Part shown: one piece after another, positions 55,168 through 60,359 of the stretch | How positions within the stretch are numbered: the stretch's first letter is position 1 | How the letters are laid out: each line of letters starts with the position of its first letter | Source: Aeromicrobium duanguangcaii | GTDB taxonomy: Bacteria; Actinomycetota; Actinomycetes; Propionibacteriales; Nocardioidaceae | Reading direction: 5' to 3' | Assembly: GCF_024508295.1 (NCBI RefSeq) | Contig: NZ_CP101990.1 | Location: 1,178,001-1,242,000 of the forward strand | DNA length: 64,000 nucleotides | The notes under the pieces: model-generated | What the model saw: only the letters and a program-made list of their open reading frames with translations | Told to the model about the DNA's origin: nothing | The model's database searches: none | Program-made: the position numbers and the translations under genes

Positions 55168-55179
55168 ACAGGTGTTCGA
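55164..55179. promoter_or_regulatory. SOS box (LexA operator) upstream of lexA
   Basis: TCAAAC, AGGT, GTTCGA matches the actinobacterial LexA site TCGAACnnnnGTTCGA at 11 of 12 positions. It overlaps the lexA -35 and ends 24 bases before the -10 of the divergent small gene, so LexA may affect both. Confidence 0.8.
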
Positions 55180-55202
55180 TACGGCGTGTCCCCGCGGTGG
55201 CC

Positions 55203-55208
55203 TAGGGT
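55203..55208 (+). promoter_or_regulatory. Leaderless-type -10 (TAGGGT) for small membrane-anchored gene
   Basis: TAGGGT, seven bases, then the GTG at 55216. Confidence 0.5.
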
Positions 55209-55215
55209 GTGGGAC

Positions 55216-55524
55216 GTGAGCTACGTGGTGGTGGGAACCCGGGACGGTCAGCAGTGGAACGTCGAGGTGTCGGGCGTCGGAACGGCCCGCGCGGCCGAGC
55301 TCGGCCAGATCGAGTCGGTCGCGCGTGAGGTGTTGCGCGAGCACGCGGTGGCCGACCACGCGACCGTCGACCTGCAGCTGCTGCTGCCGGACTTCGAGGT
55401 CGACCTGCAGCAGCAGGGCGTGCCGCGCCACGGCCTCGGACCGGTCGAGCTGATCAGCGCCCTCATCGCCCTGGTGGTCGTCGTCGGCGCGATCGCCTTC
55501 CTCGTGGGTCGCGCGCTCGGCTGA
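55216..55524 (+). CDS. Small C-terminally membrane-anchored protein of unknown function
   Basis: A 102-residue protein I do not recognise. The N-terminal 75 residues are soluble and acidic (VVVGTRDGQQWNVEV, ELGQIESVAREVLREH) and look like a small alpha/beta domain; one hydrophobic helix (LISALIALVVVVGAIAFLV) ends the protein. It is divergent from lexA across an SOS box, and its 3' end overlaps the converging yihY by 62 bases. The GTG at 55216 matches the -10 spacing; a GTG-less longer form from 55186 is less likely. Confidence 0.65.
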   Translation: MSYVVVGTRDGQQWNVEVSGVGTARAAELGQIESVAREVLREHAVADHATVDLQLLLPDFEVDLQQQGVPRHGLGPVELISALIALVVVVGAIAFLVGRALG

Positions 55525-56407
55525 GCGGCTCTGCCGGCGCGCCGAGCGTCGCACGCTCCTGCGCGAGCAAGGCCTCCCGGGTGATCGTCTCCTCGCTGAC
55601 GATGCCCTCGCGGGTGGCCTCGACGCACGCCCCGAACAAGATGGCCCACATCCCGATCCACAGCCACAGCAGCAGCACGATGACGCCGGCCAGCGCGCCG
55701 TACGTGCGGGCGTAGGTGCCGACGGTCTCGACGTAGATCGAGAACCCGGCCGAGCTCAGGAGCCAGATCGCCCCGGCCAGGAGGACCCCGCGGGTGATGA
55801 GCGGGCCGGTGGCGGGTCGCTGTGGCGCGTGGCGATAGAGGACGCCGATCGCCACGAGGACCGCGCCCGCCAGTGCGAGCCAGCGGACGAGGTGCGCGAC
55901 CAGGCGCGTGACCGTGCCCGCGCCGAGCACGTCGAGCACGACGGGGACCACCGCGACGACTGCGATCGCGAGCAGGCCGAACGCGATGGCTCCGGCCGTC
56001 AGTGCCACCCCGACGAGCCGGCGGACGACGTACCGGCGGCGGCGCGGCAGTCCGTACAGCTGGTTGACGGCGGCGACGAGGTGGAAGACCCCACTGGACG
56101 CGGAGTACAGGGCCGCCACCACGGCGGCGGCGGCGCTCGCTCCCAGCGACCCGGTCGACGCGGTCGTGATCTGGCGCATCTGGTTCGTGACGAGCGACGC
56201 GGCTTCGGCCGGCAGGACGGCGGTCAGCCAGCGGGTCTGGTCCGCGACGCTGCCGGGATCGGCGACGAGCCCGTAGATCGAGGCCGTGGCGATGAGTGCG
56301 GGGACCAGGGACGTGAACAGGAAGAACGCCACGCCCGCCGCCAGCAGTGACGCCTGACGCGCGGACGCCTGCCGCCAGGCCGTGACCAGCGTCTGCAGCA
56401 GGGGCAT
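55463..56407 (-). CDS. YihY/virulence factor BrkB family membrane protein
   Basis: A 314-residue protein with six transmembrane segments and the family stretch SLLAAGVAFFLFTSLVPALIA near the start, then YSASSGVFHLVAAVNQLYG and YGALAGVIVLLLWLWIGMWAILFGACVEA. The C-terminal tail is basic (RGRRSRRRRPPGR). Once annotated as RNase BN, the family's function is unclear. The ATG at 56407 lies six bases after TACCGT; a start 24 codons upstream is unlikely. It is divergent from the LysM gene. Confidence 0.88.
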   Translation of the reverse strand: MPLLQTLVTAWRQASARQASLLAAGVAFFLFTSLVPALIATASIYGLVADPGSVADQTRWLTAVLPAEAASLVTNQMRQITTASTGSLGASAAAAVVAALYSASSGVFHLVAAVNQLYGLPRRRRYVVRRLVGVALTAGAIAFGLLAIAVVAVVPVVLDVLGAGTVTRLVAHLVRWLALAGAVLVAIGVLYRHAPQRPATGPLITRGVLLAGAIWLLSSAGFSIYVETVGTYARTYGALAGVIVLLLWLWIGMWAILFGACVEATREGIVSEETITREALLAQERATLGAPAEPLSRARDPRGRRSRRRRPPGR

Positions 56408-56413
56408 GGCCCG

Positions 56414-56419
56414 ACGGTA
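56414..56419 (-). promoter_or_regulatory. Leaderless-type -10 for yihY (TACCGT)
   Basis: Minus-strand TACCGT, six bases (CGGGCC), then the ATG at 56407. Confidence 0.5.
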
Positions 56420-56471
56420 GCGCCGGCGCCGGGGGAGCGCGCTGATGTTCCGGTGCGAACGACACGCCCGT

Positions 56472-56487
56472 TCGAACAAGATTTCGA
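56472..56487. promoter_or_regulatory. SOS box upstream of the LysM gene
   Basis: TCGAAC, AAGA, TTTCGA matches the LexA consensus at 11 of 12 positions, 98 bases before the LysM ATG. A TACAGT (56517-56522) downstream is a candidate -10. Confidence 0.72.
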
Positions 56488-56521
56488 CAATGCTCGATTT
56501 TGTCAGAGGTCACCCGTACAG

Positions 56522-56537
56522 TCGTTCGTGTGTTCGA
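56522..56537. promoter_or_regulatory. Second, weaker SOS-like site before the LysM gene
   Basis: TCGTTC, GTGT, GTTCGA matches 10 of 12 consensus positions and would lie at the transcription start. It also overlaps a GTGTTC/GAACAC dyad (56530-56545). Confidence 0.4.
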
Positions 56538-56584
56538 TAGAACACGTGATCGAATCGAACAGCCGCACTTCCCCGGAGGCCACC

Positions 56585-56986
56585 ATGAGCATCACCCTCG
56601 ACCACAGCCCCTTCTCGGTCGTCGACCTGCCCCGTCGTCCGATGGTGACCCGCACGACGTACCAGGCGACCGGCGTCGCGCCCGCCGCGCCGCTGCGCCT
56701 GACCGGTCGTGGCCGGATCGCCCTGGTGGCCGTCGCCCTCGCCGTGATCAGCGCCCTGGTGATCGTCTTCGGCTCCGCCGTGGTCGCCTCCGACTCCGCC
56801 GCCGAGCCGGGCATCGTCACCACGGTGACGGTCCAGCCGGGTCAGACCCTCTGGAGCATCGCCGCCGAGGCGCGTCCCGACGCCGACATCCGGTCCACCG
56901 TGGACGAGATCGTCAAGCTCAACGCCCTCGAGGACGGCGCCGCCCTTCCCATCGGCACCACCCTCGCCGTGCCGACGACCGACTGA
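56585..56986 (+). CDS. LysM-domain membrane protein, probably SOS-induced (DivS/ChiZ-like context)
   Basis: A 133-residue protein with a cytoplasmic tail, one transmembrane segment (about residues 42-65) and an extracytoplasmic LysM domain (TVTVQPGQTLWSIAAEARPDADIRSTVDEIVKLN...IGTTLAVP) that binds peptidoglycan. Beside lexA and nrdR, mycobacteria and corynebacteria carry small SOS-induced LysM or membrane proteins that slow division (Rv2719c/ChiZ, DivS); position, fold and the SOS boxes suggest the same role here. GGAGG lies five bases before the ATG, so this mRNA has a leader. Confidence 0.8.
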   Translation: MSITLDHSPFSVVDLPRRPMVTRTTYQATGVAPAAPLRLTGRGRIALVAVALAVISALVIVFGSAVVASDSAAEPGIVTTVTVQPGQTLWSIAAEARPDADIRSTVDEIVKLNALEDGAALPIGTTLAVPTTD

Positions 56987-57007
56987 TCGCCATCTTCTGA
57001 GCCCGCG

Positions 57008-57053
57008 CGCGGCGCCCATCGATGCCCTGGGGAAGGGGCCGGTGGGCGCCGCG
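57008..57053 (+). terminator. Terminator after the LysM gene
   Basis: An 11-bp perfect stem CGCGGCGCCCA/TGGGCGCCGCG encloses a 24-base loop that can pair further (GCCC/GGGC), followed by TTGCGTTGT. Confidence 0.7.
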
Positions 57054-57076
57054 TTGCGTTGTCCGGGGGTTCGACA

Positions 57077-57115
57077 CGCGTTCATCGCCGACTCGTTCCG
57101 CTGAGGATGAACGCG
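57077..57115. promoter_or_regulatory. Perfect 10-bp inverted repeat upstream of the 57155 gene
   Basis: CGCGTTCATC (57077-57086) and GATGAACGCG (57106-57115) are separated by 19 bases. The second arm ends three bases before a TAGCGT -10, so the repeat spans the -35 zone and looks like an operator for a two-site-binding regulator. Confidence 0.55.
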
Positions 57116-57118
57116 GCG

Positions 57119-57124
57119 TAGCGT
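57119..57124 (+). promoter_or_regulatory. Putative -10 (TAGCGT) for the 57155 gene
   Basis: TAGCGT 30 bases before the ATG; the gene has its own strong AGAGGAGGT site, so this is a leadered transcript. Confidence 0.45.
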
Positions 57125-57154
57125 GGGGTCTGGACATCGACAGAGGAGGTCCGC

Positions 57155-57634
57155 ATGACGATCGCCGCTCACGGCCATCACCAGCACCGCATCCACGTGA
57201 TGACCCGCTTCCGGGGGCAGGTGCTGAGTCGAGCCGCGGTCCTGCTGGCGGCCAGCGCGGTGACGTGGGCCCTGCCCGCGCGCGAGGGCACCCACGGCGT
57301 CGATGCGCCGGTCCGCTGGCTCGGCAGCGCCCTGACCGAGGCGCAGGTCCTGCCCGCCCTCGTCGTCCTGCTGGCGCTCGTCGGTGTCGGGTACGTGTGG
57401 CAGCGGGTGCGTCCGGCCGACATGGGCGCGCTGGCCTGGGTCGTGGCCGGGGGCGCCCTGGGCTTCGTGTCGCTCGCTCTGGTCGTGGCGGTCGGCTCGG
57501 GCGAGGGGCCGGTCTACTGGTGGCTCGGGGTCGGCGTGGTCGTCACCTCGATGACCCTGCAGGTCCTGGCCGTGCTGGCCGGCCACGGGCTGGCCGTGCT
57601 GGCGGCCCGACGCCACGAGACGACGCCGGACTGA
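57155..57634 (+). CDS. Four-helix membrane protein of unknown function
   Basis: A 159-residue protein I do not recognise: a His-rich start (MTIAAHGHHQHRIHVM), then four hydrophobic segments (about 22-40, 60-82, 90-112, 120-148). No motif is seen. AGAGGAGGT lies about six bases before the ATG, one of the strongest ribosome sites in the window, and an inverted repeat overlaps its promoter, so it may be made in quantity under specific control. A strong terminator follows. Confidence 0.65.
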   Translation: MTIAAHGHHQHRIHVMTRFRGQVLSRAAVLLAASAVTWALPAREGTHGVDAPVRWLGSALTEAQVLPALVVLLALVGVGYVWQRVRPADMGALAWVVAGGALGFVSLALVVAVGSGEGPVYWWLGVGVVVTSMTLQVLAVLAGHGLAVLAARRHETTPD

Positions 57635-57663
57635 ACGGAACCGGCGGACAGCCGTGCGCACGA

Positions 57664-57697
57664 ACGAACGCCCCGGTCGAAGGACCGGGGCGTTCGT
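57664..57697. terminator. Bidirectional terminator between the 57155 gene and dps
   Basis: A 15-bp perfect stem (arms 57664-57678 and 57683-57697) with a GAAG tetraloop lies between two converging genes. Confidence 0.85.
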
Positions 57698-57715
57698 ACG
57701 TTCAGGCGTCGGGCG

Positions 57716-58222
57716 TCAGCTCTTGAGCTGTCCGCCGGCGCTCTCGAGGTGGGCGCGCACGAACCAGTGGAACAGCTCGAGCGTCTTGGTCTGCCCGATG
57801 ATCATGTCCTCGGTCACCGGGTCGAGGTCCTCGACCGCGGCCTGCGCCTTGCGGTGGTCGTCGATGAGGCCGATGTAGACCGCGTCGAGCGCCTTGAGGT
57901 GCTCCGTCGTGGTCGCGCGGCCCAACGGGTAGTCGTCCCACGAGCGTCCGTCGACGATCGCCTTGGGCGTGCCCAGCGGGACGGCGCCCAGGGTCGCAAT
58001 GCGCTCGGCGGTCTCGTCGACCATGTCGCGAACCTCGACGACGTGGGGATCGATCATCTCGTGCACCGCGATGAAGTGGGGGCCCACGACGTTCCAGTGC
58101 ACGTGCTTGAGGGTGAGCATCAGGTCGTTGAGTGCGTTCAGCCGATCCTGCAGCGTCTTCGCGAGGCTCTCGCCGTCGGCGATGCTGAGACCGGGAACCG
58201 TGTACTTGGGTTTGGTGGCCAT
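57716..58222 (-). CDS. dps: Dps-family DNA-binding ferritin-like protein
   Basis: A 168-residue four-helix protein forming dodecamers that store iron and shield DNA. All inter-subunit ferroxidase ligands are present at the spacing of E. coli Dps: His42, His54, Asp58, Asp69 and Glu73 (LKHVHWNVVGPHF, AVHEMID, VDETAERI). The N-terminus has two lysines (ATKPKYT) that may bind DNA. TACGGT ends six bases before the ATG, and GGAGG overlaps that spacer. Confidence 0.95.
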   Translation of the reverse strand: MATKPKYTVPGLSIADGESLAKTLQDRLNALNDLMLTLKHVHWNVVGPHFIAVHEMIDPHVVEVRDMVDETAERIATLGAVPLGTPKAIVDGRSWDDYPLGRATTTEHLKALDAVYIGLIDDHRKAQAAVEDLDPVTEDMIIGQTKTLELFHWFVRAHLESAGGQLKS

Positions 58223-58228
58223 GCCTCC

Positions 58229-58256
58229 ACCGTAGAGGGATCGCCGGGCGCCGCAA
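58229..58256 (-). promoter_or_regulatory. Putative dps promoter
   Basis: Minus-strand TTGCGG (58256-58251), 16-base spacer, TACGGT (58234-58229), six bases, ATG. The spacer after the -10 contains GGAGG, so either leaderless start or an upstream promoter is possible. Confidence 0.5.
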
Positions 58257-58276
58257 CCGCAGCGCGTGTGACTTTC

Positions 58277-59386
58277 TCAGCCCTCGAGGGTGCCGCGCAG
58301 GCGGGCGTGTTCACGGGCGCTTCGCACCCGTGCGACGGCCGCCGTCCAGGCCCGATCGGCCTCTTCCTGGTGGCCCAGCCGCGACAGCAGATCGGCTCGC
58401 GTCGCGTGGTAGAGGTGACTGTCGAGGCCGAAGCCCTCGACCACCTTGAGTGCGGCCTCGGCGCCGCGGACCTCCGCGAGAGCGGTGGCGCGACTGAGGG
58501 CGACGAGGTCGGAGGGCGCCAGGGTCATCAGCTGGTCGTGCAGGGCCAGGATGCGGTCCCAGTCGGTGTCCTCGGCGCTCGGGGCGTTGACGTGCTCGGA
58601 CTGGATGGTGGCGCGGATCTGGTACGGGCCCGAGGGGTTCTGGCGCCGGCTCGCGCGCAGCAGGAACAGGCCCTCGTCGATCTCGTCGCGGTGCCAGCGG
58701 GAGCGGTCCTGCAGGCCGAACGGGATGAGCGAGCCGTCGGGGGCCACGCGGGCGTCGCGGCGCGCGCGGGTCAGCAGCATGATGGCCAGGGCAGCGCGCG
58801 GCTCGGACTCGGCCGGGAACTGCTCCACGAGGACCCGGGTCGTCTCGACGGCCTCGTAGGGAAGGTCGAGGTGGCAGTGGGGGTGGATGATGCCGTCGTC
58901 GAAGACCAGCATCAGCACGTCCAGCACGCTGTCGAGCGGCTCGGCGGTCAGCTCGTCGGGGATGACCCGGCCGAGCAGGGCCCGGGCGCGGTCCTCGGAC
59001 CAGGCGAGGCGCCGCTCCATCGTCTGGTCGGGAACGGCGAAGGCGCGCGCGATCTCATCGGTCGGGAAGCCGCCGGCCACGGCCAGCATGAGCGCGATGC
59101 GCGCGGCCATGGGCAACGACGAGTGGCAGCAGGCCGCCAGGAGGCTCAGCACGGCCGACGCGTCGTCCTCGGCCACGTGGGGGACCGGATCGGTCCGTCC
59201 GGCGGTGGCCCAGGCGATCTCGAGCAGCGTCCCGGCCAGGTCGGCCGGCGGCTCCTGCTCGTCCAGGGAGACGAGCGCCCGGTCCACGGCGTCCCGGGCC
59301 TCACCGAGGTCGCCGACGTGCGCGGTGACCACGCCCAGCGCCCGCAGGCGCGCGGCGCGAAGGTCTCGGGGGAGGCTGTGGGTCAT
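58277..59386 (-). CDS. ECF sigma-like protein of the DUF6596/COG4941 group with degenerate region 2
   Basis: A 369-residue protein. Its central part (LLAACCHSSLPMAARIALMLAVAGGFPTDEIARAFAVPDQTMERRLAWSEDRARA) matches sigma region 4 and the RNA-polymerase sigma/TPR group that ends in a long helical C-terminal domain (GPYQIRATIQSEHV, ATALAEVRGAEAAL, LYHATRADLLSRLG). The N-terminal region that should be region 2 is short and lacks the basic residues that melt and read -10 DNA (LLEIAWATAGRTDPV). It may be a divergent or non-functional sigma. No DGPC-type YCII partner gene is adjacent. The ATG at 59386 is chosen where homology begins. Confidence 0.7.
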   Translation of the reverse strand: MTHSLPRDLRAARLRALGVVTAHVGDLGEARDAVDRALVSLDEQEPPADLAGTLLEIAWATAGRTDPVPHVAEDDASAVLSLLAACCHSSLPMAARIALMLAVAGGFPTDEIARAFAVPDQTMERRLAWSEDRARALLGRVIPDELTAEPLDSVLDVLMLVFDDGIIHPHCHLDLPYEAVETTRVLVEQFPAESEPRAALAIMLLTRARRDARVAPDGSLIPFGLQDRSRWHRDEIDEGLFLLRASRRQNPSGPYQIRATIQSEHVNAPSAEDTDWDRILALHDQLMTLAPSDLVALSRATALAEVRGAEAALKVVEGFGLDSHLYHATRADLLSRLGHQEEADRAWTAAVARVRSAREHARLRGTLEG

Positions 59387-59634
59387 GTCGGTGTCGCGGT
59401 GTCCAAGGTGCGCAAGGGACAAGGCGACTCCTCTCGTTCCGTGCGGTCGGTCGTGATGGGCGCGGGCACTCGATGCGACCCCTCGATGGTGGCCGACACG
59501 CCCGTGATCCGCGACTTGACCAGCGCTGCCCCCCGGCTGACCTGCGCAAACGTCGTCCTCGAGACCCACGGGTCCGATTGTGTCGGACTTCTTTGCGATG
59601 TTGTTGCTTACCGGTGACACGCCACGTAGAGTAA
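59387..59634. other. Gene-poor stretch between the sigma-like gene and nrdR
   Basis: About 250 bases with no convincing gene on either strand. The one structure seen is an inverted repeat GTCCGA/TCGGAC (59572-59588, five-base loop) followed by TTCTTT, shaped like a rightward terminator though no rightward gene precedes it. The last 150 bases before nrdR hold the regulatory sites listed next. Confidence 0.5.
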
Positions 59635-59681
59635 CCACTACATCTAGTAGTTACACAGATGTGATTCTCCACATATAGGTC
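59635..59681 (+). promoter_or_regulatory. Tandem NrdR boxes upstream of nrdR-nrdJ
   Basis: Box 1 (59635-59650, CCACTACATCTAGTAG) matches the NrdR consensus ACACwATATATwGTGT at 11 of 16 positions. Box 2 (59666-59681) matches 9 of 16 and lies exactly 31 bases downstream, the three-turn spacing usual for NrdR box pairs. NrdR with bound dATP would repress the operon here. Confidence 0.65.
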
Positions 59682-59727
59682 CACAGGCACCGTCCTGTTG
59701 TCCACATCACATGTGAAGATGTCCACA
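59665..59727 (+). promoter_or_regulatory. Cluster of DnaA-type boxes upstream of nrdR-nrdJ
   Basis: Four same-strand nonamers end in TCCACA: TTCTCCACA (59665), AGGTCCACA (59677), TTGTCCACA (59698) and ATGTCCACA (59719). TTGTCCACA is the preferred DnaA box of high-GC actinobacteria; the others differ by one or two bases. A perfect palindrome TCACATGTGA (59707-59716) lies among them. DnaA control of nrd genes is known in E. coli (nrdAB). Confidence 0.55.
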
Positions 59728-59784
59728 CTTCGTCCCCAGGTTCTCCACCGGGGACGCAATTCGGTCCGATGCGAGGAGGAAACG

Positions 59785-60300
59785 ATGCACTGCCCGTTCT
59801 GCAAGAACACCGACACGCGCGTGCTCGACTCGCGGGTGGCCGACGAGGGCGGCTCCATTCGCCGTCGCCGGGCCTGCTCGCAATGCGAGAAGCGCTTCAC
59901 CACGATCGAGCAGATGCAGCTCATGGTCGTGAAGCGCTCGGGGGCCACCGAGCCGTTCGTCCGCGAGAAGGCCGTCGCCGGCGTCGCCAAGGCCTGCAAG
60001 GGTCGGCCGGTCTCGACCGACGACCTGGCCTGCCTCGGCCAGCAGGTCGAGGACGCCCTGCGCGCCTCCGGCCAGGCCGAGATCAACACGCAGGACATCG
60101 GGATGGCCATCCTCGAGCCCCTGCGCGCCCTCGACGAGGTCGCGTACCTGCGCTTCGCGTCGGTCTACAAGTCCTTCGACTCCGCCGACGACTTCGTCGC
60201 CGAGATCGCCGGGCTCATGGCCGACCAGGCCGACATCGCCCAGGTGCTCGACCGCACCGCCGAGGCCGCATCGCCGAAGCACCCCGACTCCGGGTCCTGA
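59785..60300 (+). CDS. nrdR: Transcriptional repressor NrdR
   Basis: A 171-residue repressor of ribonucleotide reductase genes. The zinc ribbon is Cys3, Cys6, Cys31 and Cys34 (HCPFCKN...CSQCEKRF), followed by an ATP cone domain ([16 protein letters not shown]...[11 protein letters not shown]) that senses ATP/dATP. GAGGAGGA precedes the ATG by four bases. It is the first gene of an operon with nrdJ 59 bases downstream. Confidence 0.96.
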   Translation: MHCPFCKNTDTRVLDSRVADEGGSIRRRRACSQCEKRFTTIEQMQLMVVKRSGATEPFVREKAVAGVAKACKGRPVSTDDLACLGQQVEDALRASGQAEINTQDIGMAILEPLRALDEVAYLRFASVYKSFDSADDFVAEIAGLMADQADIAQVLDRTAEAASPKHPDSGS

Positions 60301-60359
60301 CCGACCCGCAGTCCCCAGACGACACACATCCACGCTGCACACCACGACAGGAGCACCAC

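Noticed and set aside
59387..59784. Cobalamin riboswitch before the B12-dependent reductase operon
   Set aside because: No B12-box-like sequence was found in the gap, and class II reductases do not usually carry one; NrdR and DnaA-type sites explain the region better.
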